A stretch of 64,000 nucleotides of DNA from Rhinopomastus cyanomelas (taxonomy: Eukaryota > Chordata > Aves > Bucerotiformes > Rhinopomastidae), in assembly GCA_013400115.1 (NCBI GenBank), contig VXBP01004466.1:1-64000 (forward strand), in the 5' to 3' direction. Below are positions 44,242 through 57,000 of this stretch, piece after piece (the first letter of the stretch is position 1; every line of letters starts with the position of its first letter). Position numbers and translations under genes: made by a program. The notes below the pieces were generated by a model. That model searched no databases, was not told where the DNA came from, and saw nothing but the letters and a program-made list of their open reading frames with translations.

Positions 44242-47200
44242 TTTATTACACCGTGGTTAGCCAAACAAACAACCCAACTGATTCTGCAGGTAAAAAAAGG
44301 TTTTAATGGTCACACAGCACTTTATACAGATAATCGTAAGCAACCAAGCATCCACATCTGCACGTGAACGACACACCTCTAAGCATGGGCCTCAATAGGC
44401 AGGGCTTGTTTTTTATTATTTTCTCTTTTCATTAAATACTGTACAGAATTCAAGGCTACAAATGGATTTCTGTAATGCTTCTTCCCCCAACCCCAGCACT
44501 TAAAACAGCTACAGGCTGCTCTCGTTTGTACATCATCACACAGTCATGTAGCCAGAGTTAAGGCTAACAATATGCATCATGCTTTGGCTTTTTTTTTTTG
44601 TTTTTATTTCATGACTTTTTTTTTTTTAAGTTTTTAAGCCTTTTACATTTGTTACTCCTTAAATATTACATACACCGAAAAAATTACATAGCTGCAGTGT
44701 GCTCACCACCAACGTCATCTCACACCCAGGAGCTTCACATTATCAAAAGCTTTAGAAAATCTGTAAACCTCTGTGCACACCTCGGTTTTGGACAGGGCAG
44801 CAGCAGCCAGGGAGCAGTGTCCTCCTCCCTCTTCCTTCTAGAACGCCAACAAGCTCCTCCTTGATGGGAAACCCCAGGAACCTGTACAAAAAGCTCTTGA
44901 TTCTGAGCAGAGGAAACAAAAAGAGACTGGCTTGGGTGAAGGGGAAGACTGAGCAGCTCATTCAGCTGCCTGTCCTCCCCGCCCAGGGTGGGTGGGCAGG
45001 CTGCCTGAGCAGCCCCTCCCAACCCACCTTCCCCATGAGAGGAGAGCTGCAGAGTAAAGGGTGAGTGAAGCAGGGAACCCTGGAGCTCCTAAAGTGTTTT
45101 CTCCCTCCCTCCCTACCCAGTAGGGCCAAAGACACAGTGTAGGGGACAGAAGTGTCAGCAGCTGTAGATCACCAAACACAGTTTTGTCTGGTGAGTAAGA
45201 GGTTTAATGATTTGTGGAACGAGCCTCTCTGCCCTTCCCCTGCCCTGCAGCCACAGCCTCACTCCTCTGTTCCAGTCGGCCCTTTAAACTCTGGAGACAC
45301 CCCCACTCCTCACTCAACAGGATTCATTCATCAGACACCAGCTCGAGTTCCACAAGCACAGAGAGTGCTCTGTGGGACCAGGTCATCCTCTCTCACAGCC
45401 CAGCCCTACCCCCTTCCAGAGCAGGAAGAGTGGAATGGGCCTTCCAAAATCCCAGCTGTGGACAGTGAGATGAAAAGGGCTTTGTGCAGCCCCCCAGCAT
45501 CACAGGGACAGTAGGGTACAGCAGGTGCTGGGTTGGGGTTTGGGTGCCAACCCTGGCACTTCAAGGAGCAGAAAGCACCATGCAAACTTGCTGAGATCCA
45601 CCTGCTCTTCTCTGAGCAAGATGGTCAGACCCTGGCCTAGGGGTCCCTAGTGGGAGGGGGCACAGGCACATTGAGGAAGAGCAGAGTTCTGGCTCCATCC
45701 TTACTTCTAGTAAAACTGATTGCTCAACTCAACTCTGCCCCAGGAAGCCTGACACCACCAGCTCCCTGTGCTGGCTGGAAGGACCAACAGGCTCTCCCTG
45801 ACAGACTGTGCTCCCACATGGATGCTGAGCAGGTGCTTCCCCAGTGCCTAAGCACTGGGCAAACACAGTAGTGCTGGAGTGTGATCTCCTGGCTCCACAA
45901 GTGACAGGAAGTGCATGCACACACAAGGAAAGAGGCTTCAGAAAGGTGCCTTGACCAGGGGACCCTGGCAAGTCACTGCTTCAAAGTGCTCAGAGCCACC
46001 AGCTTAGCCAGCTCCCACTGCAGAAACATGGGCTGACTTTGCCAGCCATTGTGCAGAACAGCACAGCAGAGCTGTGGTGAGATGAAGGGTAGGATGTGCT
46101 GTGCCCACAATGCTGTTGGCTGAAGCAGAGTGAGGCCACCAGGGGAAACAGCTGGTGAGGGGACTGATAATGTCCCATGCCAGTGTCTGATGTGTTCCAG
46201 TCCCTGGCTGAGTAACAGCACAGGAACTGTCACAAGTGGCTGCTTCTGCAGCAGGACCTCACAACAACACAAACAGCTCCTTCCCCTTGGGTGACCCTGG
46301 CTCAAACAGTTCTGAAATGCCCAGCTGCAGCCAAAAGATGGAGAATCAGCAGCTGTTGCCTGGTTCCCCCTCCAGACTAAATACTGTATCTACTCTCTGC
46401 TGCCTGCTCAGGTGAGGACAAGATCCAGGAGAGGTGCAGTGCTGTGTGGCTGGGAACTAAGGACATGGATACCCAAGTGACTGGGGCTGAGCTCCAAATC
46501 CCATGAGTTCCTAGAAGCCAGGTGAGCATAGTAAAGAAAGGGAATTTTGCCTTACTCTGGAGAAAAAGTGGGGATGGCTGGATTTGCTTCCAGAAGACCG
46601 ATGAGAAGTTGCAGGACTGGATGGAAATGCTGCAGTGCTACCAGGCACCGCAAGTGCAGAGCTCTGGTTATGCCTGCCGAGTCCTGAGCAGGAGAACCAC
46701 GTCGCTATTAGTGAACAACTAAGACTACAGCAACTCTGTATGGTGCAGACAACTTCAATGCAAACACAACCCAAAGTCTCAGTATGCTTCAGCTGGGGTA
46801 GACTCTGTAAAACTCATGATAACACAGAAAACAAAGGCTGGGAGGGCATGGCCCTTCACTCCAGAAACTACAGCAATTGCTTTTCCTGGCTCAAACCCCA
46901 GCAGAACAAACTGCTGGATGTAGCACTGGGTGGGAAGAGTCCTGATGTGGAAAGATGTCCCAAGATGAAAGTGCAGAAGGAACATGGCTGCAAGACTGCT
47001 TCTGTGCGCGGTCTCAAATCTTACCATTGCAGAGTCAAACTCGCAAGACCAGCATTTTAACATGGGACAGGGGGAAAGGAAGAAGGTCAGGGGGCAAGAG
47101 TTACTCATGCTTAGACAACCTTTCCTCAGAGGAGCAAATCAGGTCCTATCACCTTCTTTGGAACAAACTAAGTTGAGGAAGAAAAGCTGAAGGAGAAGTC

Positions 47201-47283
47201 AGTTTATAGGTAACAGCTTTTGCCAAATTCCTTTCTGCTGCTTTTCCATCTCCCCCTCACCTGCCTGTCCCTAACCCAACTGT
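44242..47283 (-). other. UBE2O: UBE2O 3' untranslated region (inferred)
   Basis: On the minus strand candidate AATAAA hexamers lie at 44242-44247, 44412-44417 and 44603-44608. The A/T-rich segment 44280-44760 looks like a vertebrate 3' UTR end. Which signal is used cannot be told from sequence. Another AATAAA overlaps the stop codon itself. Confidence 0.5.
44412..44417 (-). terminator. UBE2O: Candidate UBE2O polyadenylation signal
   Basis: AATAAA on the minus strand in the AT-rich tail of the putative 3' UTR. Alternatives are at 44242 and 44603. Confidence 0.4.
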
Positions 47284-48047
47284 TTATTTGTCCTCTGTCC
47301 ACTCTGGGATATTGGCCCCTGCTAAGGCAGCCCGGTACTGCTGCAAGACACCACGGATGCTTTTAATGAACCCCTTGGACAAAGGGAAGAGGGGGAACCC
47401 AATATCAGGGTAACCGCTCTTCTCCGGAAGGAAACTCCTGTAGCTCTTTCTCCTTTTCTTTGGTTTTACACTGGGCTGTGAAGCAGAGTCCTGGGCAGCC
47501 TTCCCCTCGTCCGTTCGGTCTCTGGCCAGGTCCAGCCCCCTGGCTTGGCCTGTGCTCTCCGAGTCTGAGTATTGTTGGACATCAGCAGTGTTGGGCATTG
47601 AGGTGGTGAATTCTGACTCGTCCAGCTCCTCTTTCCCATCGAGTGCCGAGTCTGAAAGCTCAGCAGCTGCCCCCTGCTCCAAGGTGCTGCCGTACTCTGC
47701 AAGTGATCCTGCATTGTCTCCGGGGCTCTCGGCTAGGGTGCCGCATGCAGAGAGAAGGGAGGCAGAATCTGCCCCGTTGGCCTGTTCGTGGCTCCGCTCC
47801 ACCAGCTCATTTGTCTCCAGCCAGGACTCGATGCGGGACACCAGACGCCAGCCATTGCAACGGAAATGCTCACGGATTTCGTGCTCAAAGACTTCCACTG
47901 GCCGGCGCAGCAGCTGCATCATTGACTGCACCACCCGGATCAGAGTCATCTCATTGTAGCAGCGACTGTTCTCGTAGCCTTCCTGGAGACCCCGGTCACT
48001 GTCAAAGCCTGCCTCATTGTAGTAGGGCTCATTCACTAGGATCAGAC
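47284..48047 (-). CDS. UBE2O: UBE2O terminal exon
   Basis: 764 bp ending in TAA. Begins LILVNEPYYNEAGFDSDRG, continues with a Ser/Glu-rich divergent linker, then KPKKRRKSYRSFLPEKSG and the conserved end GFIKSIRGVL...PEWTEDK. Confidence 0.98.
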
Positions 48048-51000
48048 CTAGCAAGAGAAGCAAAGACCAAAGGGTTAAGGGAAGAACTTTACGGCAAACC
48101 ACATCAGACACTACTGGGCCCCACTGCCTTGACAAGGCATTGCCCTGGCTTCACCAGCAGCCACGCTGATGCTAGTAAGGGCCTGCAGGAGAAGGCACTG
48201 CAGAGAAGCCTTAGTTTGATTTCACCCAGGTAGCAGATGCCAGGCTGGAGAACCTGGAACTTGCAAGATGCCATGGGCTGGTATCACAAGGTCAGGACCT
48301 GTCCTGGCCCAGAACAGGTCTGTGGACATTCAGAGGATCTTAACTTCCCTGGCTGGTGAGAACAATCTTCTACCAGTGCGATGCAGAAGGCACAAAAAGC
48401 AGGGCAGAAGGGGAAAGGTTTTGCAGCTCCCTCCCCTCCTAGTGAAAGGACCCACAAACACACCCAGTGTTTTGTCTGAAGCAGTTTTTTTGTTTCTCCT
48501 CTTAACCAGAGCAAAGATCAATCTGCAATACCAGGGGCTGGCCAGGTTCTGTCCTGTCCAGCAGTCCCACCAGAGCAGTGCCAAGGCAGGGAACACTGTG
48601 ACAAGTGACCCATACCGAGGTTTCTCCTGCTCACTTCTGGTCCAACATAATTTAAATGTATGGAGCAACCACAACGATGCTGCTGGGCTTCTGGCACCCA
48701 GCCACAAACCACATTAGAGCTGGTGGAGGCGAGATCACGTGTCTCTCAAAGCCCAGACAGGAGAAGAAAGAGAGAATGTTTTTCACTAGAACCAAGTTAC
48801 TCCAGTAAAACATTTAGTATTTCTTTTCTAAATTTGGATCCTGAGCCTTGTAGCTGAGTAAAGGTTTTTCTCCTGGTGTCCTACCACAGGAAGAGGATAC
48901 AGGTGGACTGTGAGGTTTGAGGAGCTGAAGCTGCCTGCAGGCCAGAGCTCTCGCTCTGTGTCAAAGGTTTCTCCAGTCACATGCCTGTGCACTCCACACA
49001 GAAAGCTGGCCTTGAGGAAGAGATTTGATTTAGTCTGTCTGCCCTCAAACTAGATATAGCAGGGCAAAGCCCTATGGCAGGAAGCCCTGGGCCTGGTCCA
49101 GACACACCCTTGATTATTCTATGCACAAACACCAGCACTAGGTGAAAAAATATGCTCTGTGTAGGATGGCAGGGTGACTCAGTGGGGATAAAAAGCAGTC
49201 CTGCAAATGAAGCCCAGTTTAGCAACTTGAACTAACTCTGGTAACTGGTTAAGGACACAGGGGTTCATTCACCTTTGTCAGCTCAGAATGACAAGCAAAA
49301 CAGCCCTGTGCTTCACCACTGCAGCAAGAAGAGAAACATTGTGCCAGAGACCTGTGATACAGCCAAAACCCAGGGCTTGAGAACAGCTTGCACCTGCTCC
49401 GACTGCTGACTGGAGATAAGGACACTGCTTCGTCCAGCAAGGTGAGAGCACAAGGGCGTACTAGCCCAGCTGCGGTGTCAGATCCCAGTTAACTCCCTCC
49501 TCCTCCCTTCTGCTTTTTCCTGTCCCACAGGCTCTGCAGGAGTACTTACCTTGGATGGAGATGAGTACTTGAAGGAGGCTGGATTTACTGGTCCACCTTT
49601 CTGTGCCCTGAAAAGCAGATAAAAATGTGTTACTGAGCTGAAGCACCACCAGTTTGCTCTGATAATTGTTAGGCAAAGCAAGGCCCCAGTTTTTGTACAT
49701 TCCTATTGCTAAGGTCCTGCAGCTCACAGCAGGAACAGTAGTGAATCTTCTGAGCACACCATGTACCCAGTGTCCCACTGCAACAACCCATCTCTCAGTT
49801 ATTTTTTGCCAGCACTGCAACTCATTAGGCCAGTTCTGCCTAGAACACTGCAATCTGCACACCACACCACCAGTTTCAACCCCTCTCCAGATGCTCTATT
49901 GATCTGCTTGCTCCGGCTCTGCTTGCGCCAAGTGTCCAGCTGGACTTCGTACCACACTACACAAACTGTCTGCAACACAGCAGACAGGGATCCCAACACC
50001 TATACTGGTGGTGGCATCCCTGCTCTATCCAACTGTTGACACCGTCCAGCTGGTCTGACCACAGGCTTCTCATCCAGGAAGGACAGACACGAACCAAGCA
50101 GCCCCAGAAGCAGCCAAACTACACCATGTACCTGCTGCAGACATCTACAACAGAGTCCAAAGCCTAAAGCCCAAGCACCACCTATGATGGTAGGATATGT
50201 CTTATTCCAGATGCAGCCTTGCACAACCACCAGTGCTGAGGGCCAGGACAGAGGAAGTTTTACCTTGCCTATCCATGTGCCCAGGAGGCTGACACACACT
50301 TTGCCATTGTCGTACAGGTTGGGATTCAGCCTCCCACTGCACTGGGAGAGGTAGCGAAAGAGAGGTGGGACAGCAGGGTAGATGTTGGGCAGCTGGATGT
50401 CAAAGAGGAAGAGGCCATCTTCATAGGGCGTGCGCGTGGGGCCTTTAATAAGTGCTGAGAAGAGGTCCTGTGGAGAAAGGCAATGTCAGCCAATGTCCTC
50501 TTACATCAGCAAGGTTGTATTTACATAGAGGGAAAGAGGGGGGATGAGATTAACTCAGCCCTTGAAATAGTCAGCTCAAAGTAAACATCTCGGGGCATCC
50601 TCCACCTCGAATGTTGCTCTTCTACCATAGCGTGAGGGCAGAGTAAGCCTTCAGAGCTGCAGCAGGGCTTCGAGGACAGCCAGCAGGCCCCACTGCTCAC
50701 TGGTTACACCAGTCTCCAGCTGCCCTCCTGCCTTCCCTGCTCAGCAGGATAGGCAGCCCAGCAGGCAAAGCACCCAAATGTTTCCTGCAAGGAGGAGCTC
50801 CCTGCTGGTTGCTACCCTGATGTGGGGAATGCAAAAGCAGCCGTTTACGGTCATTATAGCCGTATTTCACATGCTGCACACATTCCTGCAGCTCTAATGC
50901 AAGGGATTAAGGCTAAGCATGGAATTCCAAAGAAAGTGATCCAGATGCTGAGCTCAGCATTTGAGAGCAGGCACTTGCCATTCGATCCTCGAAGGTCTTC

Positions 51001-54000
51001 ACCATGATGCCATCAGGCAGGGAGGTGGCCAGCAGAGCCATCTCTTTCCGCACAGTGCTAAAGAACTTCTTTGCTTCTGGGGGCTGGAACTCCATTTTCT
51101 TGAAGGCGTGAGTGTCTGTGGGGCAAGGAAGAGATAGGGATTAAAGACTGTCTTTGGGAGCTGCCAGAAGTTCCCTGTGCAGGAAAATCTATGTTAGGCC
51201 TGTAATTTGGAAGAGGAGAGTTGACTTGCTTTGGTGCCAAGCCAGCAGGCAGCCTAGGGATTGTGTGTCTTTTCCTACACTCTTTAGCTGCCACAAGCTG
51301 CAACTCCTGCTCCCTGTCCCACACAGCTGTCCCTGTGCCCCACAAGGAGCCCTGTCCCACAGTCAGAACAACGAGGCACTGTTACACAAAGCGACAGACC
51401 TGCCTCTGCAAAGCCTGAGCACAGCTCTTTCTTCTGTCTTTACTCACAAACACCCGCAGGCCCAGAACACTTTGGCCACCTCTCCCTCTCGGGTCTGGCC
51501 CGGCTGGTTTGCCCAGCACCTTGGGCTCTGCCATCACCAGTGTTCCACACAGACAGATGCTCTTTTCTTATTTTTGGCTGATTTACACTGGCACAAGTGA
51601 ACAAGGACACTCACCCACTGAGGACACCCAGCACAGGAACACCAGCTGTTCCTGCTCTGCTTCTGGACCAATCAATCACAAAAAAGCGCGTGAATGAACC
51701 CTGCAGCTTTCAACAAAGTATCTGCAGTGGAAAGCGACTGATCTCCACAGCCCTCCAAAGTTTGTTAGCATCATTTACTAATAATTAAGCAATGGCAACA
51801 GTAGTACAAATAGAGTACACATCTGCGAGCTGTATACTGTAATTTATAATAGATGCTTGACCTCATTAATGCTTATAAATATGCAAAGGATGAGTGTCAG
51901 GAGGATGGAGCCAAGCTCTGCTCAGTGTCATCTAACGATAGGACAAGGGCCAATGGGTGTAAGCTGGAACACAGTAAGTTCCACGTAAATATGAGAAGGA
52001 ACATCTTCATGGTGAAGGTCTTCTTCTCTGGAGATGTTTAAAACCCACCCGGACACGTTTCTGTGTGAATTGGTCTAGGTGATCCTGCTATGGCAGGGGG
52101 ACTGGACTAGATGATCTTTTAAGGTCCTTTCCAATCCCTAGTATGTTCTGTGATTCTGTGATCATGGACAAAGGGAAAGTCCACTTCTGTGTCTTGAGAA
52201 GCAATGGTAGTGCCTGGAGATGCCCCTAAAAGCCAGGCTAAAGTCCCAGAACAGACTGTGCTTATCAAAGTTGTGTTAAGTTCTCCTCGGTTAACGAGCT
52301 CTGAAAAGGACTGGGAAGACAGGACATGTCACCCAAAAGGCCTACAAGCACAGGTTTTGGAGAAAGAAATACTGCAGGAGAGCAAGGAAGGACAGTATCT
52401 CATGCTGGCACAACACTCACCTGGAGCATACTCCAACACAGAGAAGACTTCTCCCTTGGCACTGGTGAAGGTGACTCCAGGCTTGCCACCACTCTGCTGG
52501 CAGAGCACTGGTGTCTCACTGGGCCACTCTGACCTCACTGGCGTCTGTGCCTCTGCTTTTTCTTCTTTCTTCTCTGTTTCCACCATGGCTTCCATCTTCT
52601 CCTCTTCTGCAATAGCCACATTATCCAAGGTCTTCTTTAGATTTTCTTGCAGCTTTTTAATATCATCCAAGAACTTCTTCTCCCGTGTGGGTTTTTCCAG
52701 CTCCACAGTTGGGGAGGTGGGAGAGCCAGTCAGCAGCTGCTCCACAGTCATATTTTTTAGGCTTTCCAAGATTTTGATGGCCTCCTTCAGTTCTCGGAAG
52801 CTCTTTGGGGCTCCATCCTTGCCAGCTTTCTCTGCAGCAAGATCTGCAACTGCCATAGCCACAGCTCCTTGGACTTGTTCCTCTACTTTTTTCACCTCCT
52901 CTGCTGCCGGCTCCTCAGGCTCCAACTCCTCAATTTTTGGGTGGTCGTCTTCCATGAGGCCATTGTCTGTCTCCCAGCTGTCACTTTCATCCTCCCACTC
53001 AGAAGACGCCCCACTGGTGCTGCCATCAACAGAATCATAGTCCGATTCCTCAATTTCAGATTCAATGTTGTATAAATGCTAAAGGATAGCAGAGTTAAAG
53101 TCATCACAGTAGTTAGGTTGAGACACAGTTTTAGTTGTCTTTTTAATGCAGGCAAGTCTATTGTTCCCAGAAAAAGAAGCTCTCAGCTAGAATCTGTTGA
53201 GCTGTTGCAATCCCTTCCACCTATACAGGGCGTGTTTGTGTTTGACCCAAATAACACATCCTTCAGTGGCCAGCACAGATTATGGATCAGCATAGCCCTA
53301 CCCTTCACCTTCCACAGCCAGGCACTGGGGGAAAACTAGGGCAACACTCTAGGTGGGCTGCAGCCATCCTTACAGCTGGGATCCAGCCACCAAGGAAAGC
53401 ACGCAGGCACCAAACAGCTACCTGGATGCCCCAGGTTTTCTCAATGGAGAGCTAGTACTTGGTATTGTGTGTGGAGTTAGCATTTCTGGTCCCGCTTCTG
53501 CACCAGCAATTGTGTTGGCACAGAGCCCTGGTTTGGCTGCTTCCACACTCCATCCTTCCACAAAGACAATGCTGGAATCAGGAAAATATTCCCATACCAG
53601 CTTCCTCTTCTGTGGCAAACACTTCTGGCCACCAGAGCCTTGCCACGCTGCTTGGGCTGTTGTGTGTCGCTACTGTTTAACATTCAGCTGGGACAATGAA
53701 GCCTAACCCAAGTTGCTGAATAAGCTCTTGCATAAATCGTTCTCTTCCCCTTCAACCATGGGAAGCTGAACCCATCCACGCTGTCCAGCCTCATCTGTTA
53801 CAATCATGCACCACCACTCAAGTCCCCTGCAGAGACCTACAGACATACTCCAGCTACAGGCACCATGGCAGAGGCAGAGGAGCAAGAACAAATTTACTGG
53901 GCTGCATTCAGAGTTACAAGATAGAGCATTCTGAATGATGGGCCAAGAATCCTCTTGATCTTGGCAAGATATGACCCGAGGCTAAAGCGTATGCTCACCT

Positions 54001-57000
54001 TGTCAGAGCCTTGACCTGATCCTGCTGTGGCAGGGGAATTGGACTAGATTTTTTGAGGTTCCTTCCAATCCCTAATGAGTCTATGATTCTTTAGCCCATC
54101 CTGTGCCACCCAGAGACAAGCAGCCAGGCAGAGGTTAGTTGGGTTCAACACAAGTGCAGGCACGAAAAGCCATCAAAAAAACCTCGCTGCCCTCAAAGAT
54201 AATCCAAATCTGAGTTGGAAAGTTAATTAGCCAGTTATGCCATCTTTATTTTTAGAGCTGAGAAAAAAGCACCCAGACAGCTTGTCCCTGGGCACATGGA
54301 CAGGCATTGATAAATCACAGTTTTACCAACTGATAATTCATGCTCCTGACATTTTCCCAACTCCCATAATTACACAGACAAGCAGAATCTAAGGGACTGG
54401 CATGACACAGCAGAAGCTGCCGCAGAGCCTCGGCACCACAGTGAGAGAACAGCCCTTTGTGGAGCGCACATCTGACCTCCGATTGTGCCCATGATCCAAG
54501 CACATGTGACAACAGGGGGAAGGGAGACAGCAGCCTGCTTTGTAACGCTCTAGTCCACTGCCACAGTGCAGGCATTGACTATTCTACTGTAATTAATGCA
54601 GAGCTGCTTGGTATAAAAAGAAATCTTGATCAAGTACTTTCTGCTCGCAAAGGCATGTCTGCGGTGCAGTGCAGGCAGCCGTGCTCTCTGCCACAGTGAT
54701 GGAGATGGGACCCTACAGAAGCAGGTCTTCTTTTATCTTTAGGCTGTCTGCTGAAATTTGGGGCAACAAGAAGAGATGGATGAAACTGTACGTGCAGCAG
54801 TGAACAATTACAATTGAATAGCTATTACAAGGCAGCAGAACAAAAGTTTTTGAACAATGCAGAGGTAAATCAATGGAGTTAACAGGATTAGCAGCGTGAC
54901 TACATCTATATTTTTAAGCTTACGCTCAACTCTTCTCCCTCTCAGGTCCCGGAAGAGATTTGTGTCTGATCACCAGGTTGTCTCAGGTGACAGCTTGTGG
55001 CTCTAGTTCAGCTTCTGAAGGAGCTTCTTTAGCCAAAGAAAACGCTCCAATTCCATTCCACAGGCAAGACAGAACAAGCCAGTATCTTTCAACAGTACCT
55101 TAGTCAGGCAATGCAGAAAACCTGTGCTCAAGTCAGAAATTATGACCTCTGAGCTCTGCAACTTCTTCAGCAAAGCAGTAGGTGCTGGAGGCCAGGAGCA
55201 GAGGTCAGGGCTGGGAACATGCAGTGCAGTGTGTGAAGGGAGAAACAGTCTGCCTTCACTTTCCTGTTCTTTTAATTCAGGATCAGCAATGACCAATTAA
55301 CTGCCCAGTCCTCCAGACAAAGGGAGGATTTTCTTGTGCTAACAGAAGTGGGAAGCCACTTTATCCTATGGGAAGGCAGCCAGAAATTGAGCAAGTTGCC
55401 TATACAGAATGAATCTCTTTGCAACCAGGATTTAAAACCAAGAATTGCCCTTCAGCCAAGAACTACACGTGCATCATAAGCTGCAACGGGACCTCACCTG
55501 AGGCAGAATGATAGTCTTGGAGTTATCAGCCCACACCACTTCCACTTTACTGCTGACATCCACACGAGCCACCTGTCCAACTGAAGGCTGTGGAAACAAG
55601 AGCAGTTTGTCAGTCCCTTTTGTCTCCCTCAGGCATTCCAGTGCAGACCAGGAAGGTTTTGAGAAACAGACTGGAGAACCATCCAGAGCAAAGCCTGCAG
55701 CACAAGTGGTGGGAGTCCAGGGGCGACATATAGAAGGGACAAAGAATTCTACAGAAAAGGTTTCCATGAGAAACCCTCCTACTTTGCCAGTAGATGGGGA
55801 AAACTCCCCCCCTCAAAGAAGAGTGGGACCAGGAAGGCTCATCTGGCAGCAGATCCTGCCTTCTGCTCAGGACAAAGGCCATTGTAGGGCTGCGGCCTTT
55901 CCAGCAACATGGCTGGGGCTGTGCCAGTGCCATCATGAGGACAGGACAGTCCCCTGAGTGGGAGAGCCCTCTAGTGGGGTGTCACCAGCCAGCTCTGTGC
56001 TCCCATATCCAGTATCTCCTAGCAGAGCAGGCACGAGCAGACAAGTCAGAGCTGGCACAAGGTGCGTGTGGTATGTAGCATCGTGTGCTGGAGGAACGTT
56101 ATTTAGGTCCGCCCAGCAAGCTCAGAGGTGTTTCATGCCGCAGAAAACAAACCAGTACTAGATACTCCATGCCCTTTAACCCTTTTTTAGGGCAGCAATC
56201 TCAGAAGCTGGAGGTTTTCCCTGCATAACAAGGACATCGGTTTGCTAGCAGAGAGCATATACTTTACAACACAAATTGTTCCCTCTCCTGCCCCAGGAGA
56301 TTAATCAGCTCCAACAAAATTGACACGTACATAATAACTCTGATGAAAACCAGAACCCCAGTCTTCTGTTGCCAAGTGAAACTGGTTTAATGACAAATCC
56401 ACCTTCATTCTTGCTCAGGAGCCCACAGAATATCCTCATATTAGAACTGACACTAATACCTAAGCAATAATTTCATTACAAACTCTCGGGCATGTGCTCA
56501 GTTGTCTCAACCTTACTTTTGCTCCGCTACAGACTTTCACCAAGGTCAGAGGAGTTCAACGTTACATCTCCTCCAGATTTGATGTTACTCATGACAGCAG
56601 GGGACAGACACAAAACCTAGCGAGGTGAGGAGTGCAGGATGTCCACACGGGGCCTAAGATGATCCTATTCAATCTTTCAAGGGTCTCTAATACCCGATGA
56701 CAATATGGTCACATAACTGTAACCAGAACGTACCTCGTCATCTTTAGCTGTGGCCCCATCTGAGTTACCAATGCGAATCACTATGTCAGTAGTGCGGAAG
56801 CGGAAGTCTGGATGATCAGCAATATCATAGACACTCACGTCCTCCTCCTCCCCAATGAGCTGCATTAGAGACAGAAGACAAACGTGTCAGCCCCAGGATG
56901 CTGCACTGACCTTCAGCACTTCAAAGCATTTTGTGTTAGATTTTGTCAATTTTCAGTTGCTCCAACAGCCTGCAAGTTGCTGCTCCTGTCCCTTCTTGTC

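Noticed and set aside
52204..53040. 278-codon plus-strand ORF
   Set aside because: It lies antisense to the UBE2O coiled-coil exon; the composition of that exon leaves the opposite frame open. It has no domain of its own.
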